Part shown: positions 42,720-52,679 of the stretch, piece after piece | Position numbering within the stretch: the stretch's first letter is position 1 | Layout: every line of letters begins with the position of its first letter | Source of the DNA: Candidatus Dadabacteria bacterium | Lineage (GTDB): Bacteria > Desulfobacterota_D > UBA1144 > Nemesobacterales > Nemesobacteraceae | Assembly: GCA_009840385.1 (NCBI GenBank) | Contig: VXNX01000006.1 | Location: 1 to 64,000, forward strand | Direction: 5' to 3' | DNA: 64,000 nucleotides | Notes under the pieces: generated by a model | Database searches by the model: none | What the model was told of the DNA's origin: nothing | The model's input: the letters and a program-made list of their open reading frames with translations, nothing else | Position numbers and translations under genes: made by a program

Positions 42720-44828
42720 TTGACTGAACAAACAAGAGAAATGGAAGCGGAGCTGTTCGGAGCTAAGCTGCGCCTTGAAACAGGAAGGCTTGCCAAACAG
42801 GCAAACGGAGCGGTGCTCGCTTCCTGCGGAGGAACTACCGTGCTTGCCACGGTCGTTGCCTCGGAAGAAAAAATAGAAGATGATTTCCTGCCGCTTACGG
42901 TTAACTATCAGGAAAAATCATTCGCGGCCGGGAAAATTCCCGGAGGTTATTTTAAGAGGGAAGGACGTCCCAGCGAAAAGGAAATCCTTACGTCAAGGCT
43001 TATTGACAGGCCGGTAAGGCCGCTTATACCCAAGGGCTTTTCTTATTCCACCCAGGTTATAGTTACGGTTATTTCCGCTGACGGCAGAAACGCTACGGAC
43101 GTTCTGTCGGTGATAGCGTCTTCAGCTGCGCTTATGGTATCGGATGTTCCGTTTGCCGGGCCCATAGCGGCTCTTACCGTCGGAAAAGTAGACGGCGAGC
43201 TTGTTATAAACCCCTCTCCCGAGCAGCTTGAAACCAGCACTATGGAAATAACCGTCGCGGGCACAGAAGAGGCCATCGTGATGGTCGAGGGCGGCGCGAA
43301 GGAAGTAAGCGAGGCCGAGGTGGTGGAAGCTCTCATGGTTGCCCACGGGGGGATTAAGGAAATCGTTTCTTTCGAGAACCGTTTCGTTGAAGGAATCGGG
43401 AAGGAAAAAAGAGAAGTCCCCGCCGTCGAAACGGACGAAGCGCTTGAAAGCGAGGTTCGTTCATCCGCGCTCCCTTCTCTTGAGCAGGGGATAGTGGCTG
43501 ATTCAAAGGACGGCAGAAAGAAACTTATAAACCAAGCTTATGAAGAAACGGTAAAAAAACTGGTTGAGGAACGCCCGGAAGACAAATCCAAGATTGACAA
43601 GTCGTTTGAGGAGTTGATCAAAGATTCCGTGAGAAGCAAGATAGTGGAGGGTACAAGACCCGACGGAAGGGACTACACGACGGTAAGGCCCATATGGGGT
43701 GAAGTGGGTCTTCTTGAGAGAACCCACGGTTCAGCGCTCTTTACCCGCGGGGAAACCCAGGCCATAGTCGTCACGACCCTGGGAAGTTCATACGACGAGC
43801 AGAGAATAGACGCGCTTGAAGGCGACCAGACAAGAAGTTTCATGCTGCATTACAACTTTCCTCCCTACTCCGTCGGAGAGACGAGCTTCCGGCTGGGTCC
43901 CGGCAGAAGAGAAATAGGGCACGGCGCGCTTGCCGCCCGGGCGATAGAACCCGTGTTGCCGGATAAAGAAGACTTTCCCTACACTATCAGGATCGTTTCC
44001 GAAATACTTGAATCAAACGGTTCCTCCTCAATGGCGACTGTGTGCGGTTCCTCGATGTCTCTTATGGACGCGGGCGTGCCTATAAGTGCCCCCGTGGCCG
44101 GCATAGCTATGGGACTTATAAAGGAAGGGGACAATTTCGTCGTTCTCTCTGATATTCTTGGTGATGAGGACCACCTTGGGGACATGGATTTCAAGGTGGC
44201 TGGCACCCAGGGCGGTATTACCGCCTTGCAGATGGATATTAAAATAACCGGCATAAACGAAGATGTTCTCACAACCGCACTTGCTCAGGCAAAAGATGGC
44301 AGAATGCATATCCTCGGGAAGATGGAAGAGGTAATTAGCGGACCCAAAGAAGAGCTTTCCGAATACGCTCCGAGAATCCTTACGATCCAGGTAAAGCCGG
44401 ATAAGGTCAAGGTTGTTATAGGCTCCGGCGGCAAGACTATAAAGCAGATAGTCGAGGACACGGGAGCGCAGATAGATATACAGGATGACGGTCTGGTCAA
44501 GATTTTCTCCCCCGATTATGAAGCCTGCAAGAAAGCTGAGAATTATATAAAAAGAATCGTTGAGGATGTCGTTGCCGGCAAGCTCTATGTCGGCGTGGTT
44601 AAGCGTATCCTGGATTTCGGAGCGATAGTTGAGCTGGGTCCTGGAAAAGACGGGCTTCTGCACATTTCCGAACTTGAAAACCGCAGGGTCGAAAAGGTAA
44701 CCGATATCCTGAACGAAAAGGATGAGGTTCTAGTAAAGTGCCTCGCGGTTGAGCGTGACGGAAGGGTGAGGCTCAGCAGAAAGGCCGTGCTTGACCAGAA
44801 CATAGAAGATTACAGAGTTTCCGACTAA
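42720..44828 (+). CDS. pnp: Polyribonucleotide nucleotidyltransferase (PNPase)
   Basis: Phosphorolytic 3'-5' exoribonuclease of the degradosome. The 702-residue protein has two RNase PH domains (GGTTVLATV, FTRGETQAIVVTTLG, and the DFKVAGTQGGITALQMDIK catalytic region), a KH domain (VVIGSGGKTIKQIVEDTG) and a C-terminal S1 domain (VGVVKRILDFGAIVEL). The start is TTG 42720, preceded by GGAGG. An ATG 5 nt earlier runs into a stop at once. Confidence 0.97.
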   Translation: MTEQTREMEAELFGAKLRLETGRLAKQANGAVLASCGGTTVLATVVASEEKIEDDFLPLTVNYQEKSFAAGKIPGGYFKREGRPSEKEILTSRLIDRPVRPLIPKGFSYSTQVIVTVISADGRNATDVLSVIASSAALMVSDVPFAGPIAALTVGKVDGELVINPSPEQLETSTMEITVAGTEEAIVMVEGGAKEVSEAEVVEALMVAHGGIKEIVSFENRFVEGIGKEKREVPAVETDEALESEVRSSALPSLEQGIVADSKDGRKKLINQAYEETVKKLVEERPEDKSKIDKSFEELIKDSVRSKIVEGTRPDGRDYTTVRPIWGEVGLLERTHGSALFTRGETQAIVVTTLGSSYDEQRIDALEGDQTRSFMLHYNFPPYSVGETSFRLGPGRREIGHGALAARAIEPVLPDKEDFPYTIRIVSEILESNGSSSMATVCGSSMSLMDAGVPISAPVAGIAMGLIKEGDNFVVLSDILGDEDHLGDMDFKVAGTQGGITALQMDIKITGINEDVLTTALAQAKDGRMHILGKMEEVISGPKEELSEYAPRILTIQVKPDKVKVVIGSGGKTIKQIVEDTGAQIDIQDDGLVKIFSPDYEACKKAENYIKRIVEDVVAGKLYVGVVKRILDFGAIVELGPGKDGLLHISELENRRVEKVTDILNEKDEVLVKCLAVERDGRVRLSRKAVLDQNIEDYRVSD

Positions 44829-44837
44829 TCCGCGCAG

Positions 44838-45770
44838 TTGAGTCTTTCTCGGGAAAAACCGAAGCTGATAGTTGTCTTAGGACCTACAGCTTCGGGCAAA
44901 ACCGAAATTGCACTGGAAATAGCCGGCAGAACCGGCGCTTGCATAATAAGCGCCGATTCCGTTCAGGTCTACAGGCATTTCGATATAGGCAGTGCCAAAC
45001 CCACCGAAGAGCAAAGACGGGAAATTCCCCATTTCCTTATAGATATTGTAGACCCCGACGAGGGTTTTAACGCCGGCACTTACATGAGGCTTGCCCTTGA
45101 TCGCATCAGTAGGCTTGTCGCGGACGGCAAGAAAATAGTTGTGGTCGGGGGAACTTTTCTTTACGTAAAGGCCCTTCTTTACGGGCTTCTTGAAGGCGTT
45201 GAGATTGATCGGGAATTCAGAGATAGCCTCGCGCGGGAGAGGGATGCGAAGGGAGTCGTGTCCCTTTACAAAAGACTTGAATCCATAGACCCGGTGTCCG
45301 CCGGGCGGATAAATCCGAATGATTACGTAAGAATTGAGAGGGCGCTGGAGGTCTATCATGCAACTGGGGAGAGAATGTCGGATCACCAGCGGCGCCACGG
45401 TTTTGCGGAACAAAGGTTTAATGCGCTTAAGATAGGTCTCCTCGGGGAGCGGGAGCAACTGCGCCGCACTATAGACGAAAGAGTCGATGCGATGATTGGC
45501 CGTGGCTGGGTTGAAGAGGTCGAGGCCATAAGAGTTAGGGGATACGGACCTGACTTAAAACCTATGAAGTCTATAGGTTACAAGCGGATCAATGAATTCC
45601 TCGATGGTCAGCTTGATCTGAAGACGGCGGTTGAAAAAATAAAGACGGACACGAAAAGATTTTCCAAAAGACAGTCCACCTGGCTCCGCGCGGATGACAG
45701 CATAAAATGGTTTGATCCCGCAGATGGAAAGAGGCCCATACTTGAGGCATGCAGCGAGTTTCTCGGCTAA
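44838..45770 (+). CDS. miaA: tRNA dimethylallyltransferase
   Basis: Adds the isopentenyl group to A37 of tRNAs reading UNN codons. Motifs are VLGPTASGKTEIALEIA (P-loop), SADSVQVYRHFDIGSAKPT (substrate and tRNA site) and IVDPDEGFNAGTY, and the C-terminal part has KSIGYKRINEFLDG. The 310-residue length is typical. The start is TTG 44838, 10 nt after pnp. Linkage to pnp suggests co-transcription. It converges on ccmH. Confidence 0.95.
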   Translation: MSLSREKPKLIVVLGPTASGKTEIALEIAGRTGACIISADSVQVYRHFDIGSAKPTEEQRREIPHFLIDIVDPDEGFNAGTYMRLALDRISRLVADGKKIVVVGGTFLYVKALLYGLLEGVEIDREFRDSLARERDAKGVVSLYKRLESIDPVSAGRINPNDYVRIERALEVYHATGERMSDHQRRHGFAEQRFNALKIGLLGEREQLRRTIDERVDAMIGRGWVEEVEAIRVRGYGPDLKPMKSIGYKRINEFLDGQLDLKTAVEKIKTDTKRFSKRQSTWLRADDSIKWFDPADGKRPILEACSEFLG

Positions 45771-45782
45771 CCGCTTCTTTGG

Positions 45783-46181
45783 TTATTTCTTTTCCTCAAC
45801 TTTGTATGCGTAAATAGTTCTCAGGATTATCGCTCCGCCGATGAGAACAGAGAGTATGGGCAAAAGCCATAAAATCGCGCTGAATCCCCTCGGTGGAGGG
45901 GATGCGAGAATAGTTTCTCCATAGCTGGCAACAAAATAATCTATTATTTCTTCCCTCGAGTTTCCTTCAAGAAGCTTTGTTTTAATGACAGCCCTCATGT
46001 CCCGGGCAAGCTGTGCGTTTGACTCCGCGACGCTCTGTCCCTCGCACACGGGGCACATGAGTTCTCCTGCGATGTCGGCTATTTGGTCTTCAAGCGTGTC
46101 TGCACCCACATGGAAGGCGATGAAAAAGGCTAGGGACAAGAAAAGTCCCATGCTTAGAGTTTTACGAAGAGAAGAGTTCAT
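45783..46181 (-). CDS. ccmH: Cytochrome c biogenesis thiol reductase CcmH/NrfF-like
   Basis: Periplasm-facing, membrane-anchored CcmH that keeps apocytochrome CxxCH thiols reduced for heme ligation. The motif is LMC43-PVC46 (family LRCxxC), followed by GQSVAESNAQLARDMR and YFVASYGETILASPP, then a C-terminal transmembrane helix. The 132-residue length equals the short form. ATG overlaps the ccmG stop (ATGA at 46178-46181), so they are coupled. It is distant from the main ccm operon at 8312-13207. Confidence 0.94.
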   Translation of the reverse strand: MNSSLRKTLSMGLFLSLAFFIAFHVGADTLEDQIADIAGELMCPVCEGQSVAESNAQLARDMRAVIKTKLLEGNSREEIIDYFVASYGETILASPPPRGFSAILWLLPILSVLIGGAIILRTIYAYKVEEKK

Positions 46182-46741
46182 AGATTTTTAATTTCCCCGT
46201 TCTGAGCGTTGTAAGTAGTTGCGTTTTCAATATAGCGCATGATCATTTTCTCCGTGAGCGGTCCCCTGTGTTTGCCGGTTATGATTCCCTCGGGATTTAC
46301 GAAGAAGGTTTCTGGAACTCCTCCTACTCCATAATCAAGATGTATCCTGTTCTCCGGGTCATAAATGTTGACGAACGTTCCCCCGAAGGATTTTATGTAT
46401 TCCTCCGCGCTTTTTCTGTCGTCCATTACGTTTATTCCTATGAACTCGACCTGTTTGCCTGAAAGAGACATGTAGGCTTTTTCAAGCACCGGGGCTTCTT
46501 CTCTGCAGGGATGGCACCAGGATGCCCAGAAATTCACAAGCAATGTTTTTCCCCTGAAATCCGAGAGTCTCACTCTTTCGCCGCTAAATGATTCCAGCAC
46601 GAACTCGGGCGCGGGTTGTCCTACAAGCTGTGAGGGGATCTCAACCTTTCCCTTTCCCGAAAGCCCGTTCCAAAGAGTGTAGGCAAGCAGGGCTATGATG
46701 AGGACAGTGAGGATTTTCGAGACCGCGTTTGATATTTTCAT
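46178..46741 (-). CDS. ccmG: Thiol:disulfide interchange protein CcmG/DsbE
   Basis: Membrane-anchored periplasmic thioredoxin-like reductase that passes electrons from CcdA to CcmH/apocytochromes. It has one N-terminal helix, then the thioredoxin domain with WASWC76-HPC79-REEAP and GVGGVPETFFVNPEG (cis-Pro loop), the GVxxxPE form typical of CcmG. The length is 187 residues. It is divergent from otsAB, with 80 nt between starts. Confidence 0.94.
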   Translation of the reverse strand: MKISNAVSKILTVLIIALLAYTLWNGLSGKGKVEIPSQLVGQPAPEFVLESFSGERVRLSDFRGKTLLVNFWASWCHPCREEAPVLEKAYMSLSGKQVEFIGINVMDDRKSAEEYIKSFGGTFVNIYDPENRIHLDYGVGGVPETFFVNPEGIITGKHRGPLTEKMIMRYIENATTYNAQNGEIKNL

Positions 46742-46821
46742 ACAAGGATCCCTTTTTTCTAGCCTTAAGTTTTCTTTTGGTTATCATTCCTGAAACTGCC
46801 TTTTTATTATAATAGGTTTTC

Positions 46822-49014
46822 ATGAAAAAACTTATCATTGTGTCCAACAGGTTGCCGACAACCGTACGGGAGGAGAACGGAAAACTTTCTTTTGAACCGA
46901 GTGTGGGAGGTGTGGCTACGGGGCTGAGTTCTTTGGATACCGATTATGAGAAATGCTGGATAGGGTGGCCGGGGATAGATTACGAGAATCTCTCGAAGAA
47001 ACAGGTTGCGGAAGTGCAGCGCCGGCTCGGAGAAGAGAATTTTTATCCCGTGAACCTTACCGCTGAAGAGGTAAAAGACTATTACCAGGGTTTCTGCAAC
47101 GAGGTGATATGGCCTATTTTTCATTACTTCGTCCAGTACGGAACTTATAAAAAAGAGTTCTGGGAATCATATATCAGGGTCAACAGCAAGTTCGCCAGCG
47201 CCATACTGGATGTGGCCGGTGAAGGGGATTACATTTGGGTTCACGATTATCATCTGATGCTTGTCCCCGAGCTTGTAAAAAAGCAGTTGCCCAGATCAAG
47301 TATCGGCTTTTTTCTCCATATACCCTTTCCGTCTTCAGAAATTTTCAGGCTTATTCCGTGGTGCCGGGAAATAATACAAGGACTTACCGGAGCTGACCTC
47401 ATAGGTTTTCACACTTTCGATTACGTAAGGCATTTTGCCGAAAGCGTGAGAAGAATACTCGGACACGAGCATTCTCTCGGCCGGTTTATAATCGGGGAAA
47501 GAGAGATAAGAACCGATACTTTTCCCATGGGAATCGATTACAAGAAATTTTCCTCCGCGACAAAGAATCGAAGCATTCAGAGAAGAAAAGACGAGTTCAA
47601 AGATCTTCTGGGGACCGACCAGAAGATCATCCTTTCCATAGACCGTCTTGATTACTCAAAAGGAATTCCGGAGAGACTCAGGGCATTTGATCTTTTCCTA
47701 GAGAAAAACCCGAAAATCAGGGGCAAGGTGGTTCTTTTGCTCGTAGCGGTACCTTCGAGAACAGAAGTAGTCCACTACAAGATACTGAAGAATGAAGTTG
47801 ACAATATGGTTGGGGCTATAAACGGTCGCTACGGAACGATCGGCTGGAACCCAATTTACTACATGTACAGATCTTTCGGTTTCGAAGATCTGATTTCTCT
47901 TTACCTGGCCGCGGACATTCTTTTCATTACCCCCCTTCGCGACGGCATGAACCTAATTGCCAAGGAGTACGTGGCCGCTAGACAGAATAGAGCCGGCGTG
48001 CTCATACTTGGTGAGATGGCAGGAACCGCGCAGGAACTGAGCGAAGCCATAATCATAAACCCCAATGACCTCGAAGCTACTTCTCGGGCTCTGGAAACCG
48101 CCCTCGGAATGACCAAAACGGAGCAGAAAAGACGTATGAAAACGATGCAGAGGCGCCTTGGCAGATACGATATCAGGAGATGGACTGCAGACTTTATGGA
48201 GAGGCTTGACGAAACCAAGGAAAGACAGCTTAAAATGTTCGCCCGAAGACTTAGCCCAGAAATGACGAGCGAACTGATTGAAAAATACAGGGAGAGCAAG
48301 AAGTGTCTTTTTCTGCTTGATTACGACGGTTCTCTTGTATCTTTCAAGAATAATCCCCAGGATGCTAAACCTGACCCGGAACTCTATTCCGCGCTCGAGG
48401 TTCTTTCCTCGAGAAGAAAGAATGAACTCGTTATCATAAGCGGCAGAGACAGAAAGACTCTTACCAACTGGCTTGGAGAGGTCACAAACGGTCTTGCGGC
48501 GGAACACGGTCTCTGGATAAGACGCGGGAAGTGGAAGATGGTAGATATTATCTCGGAAGGATGGAAGGAAGAAATACGACCCATACTGGAAGTGTTTGTC
48601 GACAGGACTCCCGGGTCGCTTATCGAGGAGAAAAATTTCTCCCTGGCGTGGCACTACAGAAAAGTTGATCCGGCACTCTCAATCGTGAGGGTGGGGGAGC
48701 TTAAGGATATGCTCTCGCACATAACGGCAAATCTTGAGATCGGTGTGCTTGAGGGAAACAAGGTTGTGGAGATCAAAGGCTCTTTCATAAATAAAGGCAA
48801 GGCGGCCTCTCAGTGGCTAAAAGGGAAAAAATGGGACCTCATCATATCGATAGGAGATGACTGGACGGATGAGGATATTTTTGAGGAACTCCCCGAAGAT
48901 GCTTATTCCATAAAGGTGGGTTTCGGACCGTCAAAAGCCAAATACAGAGTCCGCTCAACCGCTGAAGCCAGAGACCTTCTTTTTTCGCTGGCGGAAGCAA
49001 CCCGCGAGGTGTGA
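46822..49014 (+). CDS. otsAB: Fused trehalose-6-phosphate synthase / trehalose-6-phosphate phosphatase
   Basis: Bifunctional trehalose biosynthesis enzyme of 730 residues. The N-terminal GT20 domain (1-~480) joins UDP-glucose and glucose-6-phosphate: IVSNRLPTTV, IWVHDYHLMLVPEL, FLHIPFPSSE, LDYSKGIPERL, TPLRDGMNLIAKEYVA. The C-terminal HAD phosphatase (from ~490) has FLLDYDGSLVSF, IISGRDRKTL and IGDDWTDEDIFE. Ser replaces the common Thr of DxDGT. Trehalose serves as an osmo- and stress protectant. Fusions of this type are known in bacteria and eukaryotes. Confidence 0.95.
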   Translation: MKKLIIVSNRLPTTVREENGKLSFEPSVGGVATGLSSLDTDYEKCWIGWPGIDYENLSKKQVAEVQRRLGEENFYPVNLTAEEVKDYYQGFCNEVIWPIFHYFVQYGTYKKEFWESYIRVNSKFASAILDVAGEGDYIWVHDYHLMLVPELVKKQLPRSSIGFFLHIPFPSSEIFRLIPWCREIIQGLTGADLIGFHTFDYVRHFAESVRRILGHEHSLGRFIIGEREIRTDTFPMGIDYKKFSSATKNRSIQRRKDEFKDLLGTDQKIILSIDRLDYSKGIPERLRAFDLFLEKNPKIRGKVVLLLVAVPSRTEVVHYKILKNEVDNMVGAINGRYGTIGWNPIYYMYRSFGFEDLISLYLAADILFITPLRDGMNLIAKEYVAARQNRAGVLILGEMAGTAQELSEAIIINPNDLEATSRALETALGMTKTEQKRRMKTMQRRLGRYDIRRWTADFMERLDETKERQLKMFARRLSPEMTSELIEKYRESKKCLFLLDYDGSLVSFKNNPQDAKPDPELYSALEVLSSRRKNELVIISGRDRKTLTNWLGEVTNGLAAEHGLWIRRGKWKMVDIISEGWKEEIRPILEVFVDRTPGSLIEEKNFSLAWHYRKVDPALSIVRVGELKDMLSHITANLEIGVLEGNKVVEIKGSFINKGKAASQWLKGKKWDLIISIGDDWTDEDIFEELPEDAYSIKVGFGPSKAKYRVRSTAEARDLLFSLAEATREV

Positions 49015-49055
49015 GATCCATTTCCTGAGATCATAGAGAACCGGAGGCAGAGATA

Positions 49056-50048
49056 ATGGAATTTGTAGAAATTGCCGGTACGGAAATCAGTTCGTCGAGG
49101 ATAGGCCTTGGGACCTGGGCAATGGGAGGATGGCTCTGGGGAGGGAGCGACAGGAAGGAATGCGTCAGGACGATATACGAGGCATTTGATAACGGGGTGA
49201 ATCTCATTGATACCGCTCCGATTTACGGCTTTGGTGTCTCCGAAGAAATCGTGGGAGAAGCGGTTTCTCAGAGCGGGATGAGGGATGAACTGATAATCGC
49301 GACCAAAGTGGGGCTTGAGTGGGAGAGGGGAGGAATATTCAGAAACTCCCTGCCGCAGAGAATACGCAAGGAGGTTGACGATTCCCTCAGAAGGCTTCGC
49401 ACCGATCGGATAGATCTTTATCAGATTCACTGGCCCGACCCGCTTGCGCCCATTGAGGAAACCGCGGGGGCAATGGCGGAACTTCTTGAAAGCGGAAAGA
49501 TAAGGGCTGTCGGAGTAAGCAACTACTCGGTTGAGCAGATGGAGGTTTTTCGTTCTGTGTGCTCGCTTAACTCAAGCCAGCCTCCCTACAATCTTTTTGA
49601 GAGAGGAATTGAGGACGACGTGCTTCCCTGGTGTGAGGAGCAGGGGGTTACAATGCTTCTCTACGGAGCTTTGTGCAGGGGACTTCTGGGAGGGAAACTA
49701 AAAACTGACTCGGAGTTCCCAGGGGATGACCTGAGAAATTTTGATCCCAAGTTTCGAAGACCTGTCTATGATAATTATCTTGGCGCGGTCGAAAAACTGG
49801 GGGAACTTGCCTCCGAGCGTTTTGGAAAAAACGTGCTTGAACTCTCCGTCAGGTGGGTTCTCGACAAATGCGGAAACGATATTACGCTTTGGGGAGCTAG
49901 GCGCCCCGGCCAGCTAGATGATATTGCGGGCACTGTCGGATGGATGATAGACGACGATTCAATGAATGAAATAGACGCGATACTTGATGCTTTCGTCCCC
50001 AATCCCATAGGTCCCGAATTCATGGCTCCTGGTCCTAGGCCCTTTTAG
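49056..50048 (+). CDS. Aldo/keto reductase
   Basis: NAD(P)H-dependent (betaalpha)8-barrel oxidoreductase of 330 residues. Motifs are GLGTWAMGGW, NLIDTAPIYGFGVSEEIVG (catalytic Asp/Tyr), ATKVGLEW (Lys), DLYQIHWPDP (His) and AVGVSNYSVEQM. Together these give the Asp-Tyr-Lys-His tetrad. The substrate is unknown. ATG 49056 lies 42 nt after otsAB with GGAGGCAGAG upstream, so it may be co-transcribed with it. Confidence 0.92.
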   Translation: MEFVEIAGTEISSSRIGLGTWAMGGWLWGGSDRKECVRTIYEAFDNGVNLIDTAPIYGFGVSEEIVGEAVSQSGMRDELIIATKVGLEWERGGIFRNSLPQRIRKEVDDSLRRLRTDRIDLYQIHWPDPLAPIEETAGAMAELLESGKIRAVGVSNYSVEQMEVFRSVCSLNSSQPPYNLFERGIEDDVLPWCEEQGVTMLLYGALCRGLLGGKLKTDSEFPGDDLRNFDPKFRRPVYDNYLGAVEKLGELASERFGKNVLELSVRWVLDKCGNDITLWGARRPGQLDDIAGTVGWMIDDDSMNEIDAILDAFVPNPIGPEFMAPGPRPF

Positions 50049-50050
50049 TT

Positions 50051-50752
50051 TTACGAGAAGCTCTTTATGTCTTCGAGACGGATTTCCGAAATGCTTTTTC
50101 TGAAAATATCGGCCTGAGGGTAATCCTCTGGGGCTATTCTCGGGTCGGGTACCGCGATACAGTGCATGCCGGCTTCCTTGGCCGACACTATACCGTTTAT
50201 GGAATCTTCAATCGCGACGCATTCTCCCGGGCTGACCCCAAGACGTCCTGCGGTTTCAAGGTATATGTCGGGGTGAGGTTTTCCCCTTTCCACGCAGTCT
50301 CCGGAAACTTTTATCCCGAAAGTGTCCGAAAGAGAGAATTTCTTAAGAACGAACTCTATCACTTTCATGGGTGAGCCTGAGGCCAGAGCCGTTTTTATAT
50401 ATTTTTCACCGCTTAGGGTTTTAAGGAGTTCGGGAACCCCGTCAACAAGCCTAAGGTCTTTTTCATAGAGTTCGAGAAGGATTTCAAGGCGGGCATTGAG
50501 AATTTCCTCGGGGGATTCATCGAGGCCGAAAGTTTCTTTGAGAAGCTTTACAGAATCTCTCTGGCTAAGCCCCATTATTTTCTTTCTGTATTCCTTTCTG
50601 TAGCTTTCGTCGCCTGCAAACCCCTTTTGCTTGAGCATAATAGACTCGCTTTTCTCCCACAGGGGTTCACTGTCTATTATGACTCCATCCATGTCAAATA
50701 TGACTGCTTTTATCAATGGATCAGATAGAGGTCGGAACTCCTCCGTACGCAA
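50051..50752 (-). CDS. HAD-family phosphatase (beta-phosphoglucomutase-like subfamily)
   Basis: Cytoplasmic HAD hydrolase of 233 residues with motif I VIFDMDGVIIDSEPLW, motif II LASGS (in ALASGSPMKV), motif III Lys in ERGKPHPDIY and motif IV AIEDSINGI. The helical cap between motifs I and II is of the PGM/phosphatase type. The substrate is unknown; sugar phosphates are typical, and proximity to otsAB fits. The start is uncertain: TTG 50752 is taken, and TTG 50716 would begin IKAVIFDMDG. It converges on the aldo/keto reductase with 2 nt between stops. Confidence 0.85.
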   Translation of the reverse strand: MRTEEFRPLSDPLIKAVIFDMDGVIIDSEPLWEKSESIMLKQKGFAGDESYRKEYRKKIMGLSQRDSVKLLKETFGLDESPEEILNARLEILLELYEKDLRLVDGVPELLKTLSGEKYIKTALASGSPMKVIEFVLKKFSLSDTFGIKVSGDCVERGKPHPDIYLETAGRLGVSPGECVAIEDSINGIVSAKEAGMHCIAVPDPRIAPEDYPQADIFRKSISEIRLEDIKSFS

Positions 50753-50810
50753 GCTGGAAATTAAGTTGCCGGCAAGTTGAGGCGGTCTCGCAAAACGTCA
50801 GTTTTTCTTC

Positions 50811-52100
50811 CTAGAGCAGGTCTTTTATCTTATCTTCCAGGCTCTTCTTATAGGAATCGAGATCGATGTTGATTCTGGAAACGCCGGTTTCCATCGCGGC
50901 TTGAGCGACAGCGGCCGATTCCCATACCAGAACCCTGGGATCAAACGGCTTGGGGACTATATAGTCCGGACCGAACTCAAATTTCTGGTTTCCGTAGGCT
51001 TTAGCCACCTTTTCAGGCACTGGTTCCTTGGCAAGCGCCGCAAGGGAATACGCAGCCGCGACTTTCATTTCGTCGTTTATTTTCGTCGCCCTTACGTCAA
51101 GCGCTCCCCTGAAAATAAAGGGGAACCCCAGAACGTTGTTCACCTGGTTTGCGAAGTCAGACCGACCCGTGGCAGTTATCACGTCGCTTCTGGCCTCCTT
51201 TGCGTCAGCTGGAAGTATCTCGGGGTCGGGATTCGCCATGGCGAATATTATAGGATTTTTCGCCATGTTCTTAACGTCTTGCTGATTAATGGCTCCGCCG
51301 TTTGAGAGTCCGACAAACACATCGGCCCCAACCAGTGCATCCCCTATGGTTCTTTTGTCCGTATCGACAAGAAATCTCTCCTTCTGAGGGTTAAGCCCGG
51401 CGTTTCTTCCCTCGTAAATTACGCCCCTGCTGTCGCACATTATTATGTTTTCCCTTTTTGCTCCGAGCGCTATGAAGAACTCGGCACACGCGATTGCTGA
51501 CGCTCCGGCGCCGTTAAACGCCATTTTGAGTTCGCTCATCTTTTTCCCGGTAATCTCACAGGCGTTAAGAAGTCCAGCACCCGATATTATAGCGGTCCCG
51601 TGCTGATCGTCGTGAAAGACGGGTATGTCCATTTCCTCTTTCAGCTTATCTTCTATGTAGAAGCATTCAGGGGCTTTTATATCTTCGAGGTTAATACCGC
51701 CAAAAGTGGGCTCAAGGTATTTTACGGTCTTTATGAATTCGTCTGGATCATCGGTATCTATTTCAATGTCGTAGGCGTCAACGTCTGCGAACTTCTTGAA
51801 AAGCACCCCTTTCCCTTCCATTACGGGTTTTCCCGCCAGGGCTCCTAGGTTTCCGAGTCCTAGTATTGCGGTGCCGTTCGAAGCCACCGCGACCAGATTT
51901 CCTCTGTTGGTGTATTCATAAGAGAGATCTTCGTCCTTGTCTATTTCCCTGCAGGGCTCAGCGACTCCAGGGGAGTATGCGAGGGAAAGTTCCCAGGCCG
52001 TGTCGCAGGGCTTTGTTGGTACGACTTCAAGTTTTCCTTTTCTTCCGCTTCTATGATATTCAAGAGCGGCTTCCTTCATATTTTTATCGCCTTCGCACAT
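50811..52100 (-). CDS. Malic enzyme (malate dehydrogenase, oxaloacetate-decarboxylating)
   Basis: Oxidative decarboxylation of malate to pyruvate. The 429-residue prokaryotic short form shows [16 protein letters not shown] and [37 protein letters not shown] (metal and malate site), [15 protein letters not shown] (dinucleotide fold) and [11 protein letters not shown]. It lacks the C-terminal phosphotransacetylase domain seen in MaeB. NAD or NADP preference cannot be told from sequence alone. ATG 52100 has GGAGG 11 nt upstream; ATG 52079 is an alternative starting MKEAALEYH. Confidence 0.93.
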   Translation of the reverse strand: MCEGDKNMKEAALEYHRSGRKGKLEVVPTKPCDTAWELSLAYSPGVAEPCREIDKDEDLSYEYTNRGNLVAVASNGTAILGLGNLGALAGKPVMEGKGVLFKKFADVDAYDIEIDTDDPDEFIKTVKYLEPTFGGINLEDIKAPECFYIEDKLKEEMDIPVFHDDQHGTAIISGAGLLNACEITGKKMSELKMAFNGAGASAIACAEFFIALGAKRENIIMCDSRGVIYEGRNAGLNPQKERFLVDTDKRTIGDALVGADVFVGLSNGGAINQQDVKNMAKNPIIFAMANPDPEILPADAKEARSDVITATGRSDFANQVNNVLGFPFIFRGALDVRATKINDEMKVAAAYSLAALAKEPVPEKVAKAYGNQKFEFGPDYIVPKPFDPRVLVWESAAVAQAAMETGVSRINIDLDSYKKSLEDKIKDLL

Positions 52101-52184
52101 TTCTTGACCGATCCTCCGTCGGGTGTTTTAAAATGAAGAGTTAATTATATACAGAGATAAGTTTTGTGCAATTGCACCGGGAAA

Positions 52185-52403
52185 TCAGCAGCAGCAAGAG
52201 CAGGATGGTTGTGAGCAACTTCCTGAGTCCTCGCTCTCGGAAATTCCCGAGTTCTCACTGCCACCACCTAATCCGAAGGTCGAGAACTGCTTTCCGACGT
52301 TCTGCGAATCGCAGCTCACGCACTTTATGATTTCACCGGAGTCAAGTACCAGAACTTCAAATTCCTCTCCGCAATCACAGCACTCATATTCGTATAAAGG
52401 CAC
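52185..52403 (-). CDS. FmdB-family zinc-ribbon protein
   Basis: A small CxxC zinc ribbon protein. From GTG 52403, which has GGTGGAGG upstream, it reads VPLYEYECCDCGEEFEVL and IKCVSCDSQNV, giving two CxxC pairs. It is then 72 residues. The C-terminal tail is Ser/Gly-rich and ends in a Cys cluster (CSQPSCSCCC). A longer frame to ATG 52466 is unlikely because it adds a hydrophobic stretch foreign to the family. The function of the family is poorly defined; regulatory and metal-linked roles are discussed. Confidence 0.85.
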   Translation of the reverse strand: MPLYEYECCDCGEEFEVLVLDSGEIIKCVSCDSQNVGKQFSTFGLGGGSENSGISESEDSGSCSQPSCSCCC

Positions 52404-52679
52404 TTTTACCTCCACCCCTATATTTAAACGTAACAAATATAAAAAATATTTATTCAGAGTCAACAAATTTTGAGGGTTAACTATCTAATTGACTGCAGGA
52501 TTTCGATATCGCCTGGTTTCACTCCCTGCTTGCTTCGGGTATTTTGCTGCGAAGTCCGAAAAGGTTTTTACTTGTCAACGCCGTAATAGAACATATCTTG
52601 ATAACGGGGAGGGGGCCGCATCCCGCAGGCTGTTTCTGCTGAGTGCGCAGCCCGCGTAATTTTCTTATATGGACCTGCC

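Noticed and set aside
52110-52140. AAAACACCC followed by GACGGAGG upstream of malic enzyme as another RNA element core
   Set aside because: Only the 9-nt motif matches; there is no stem A, stem B or GGGAAATA partner.
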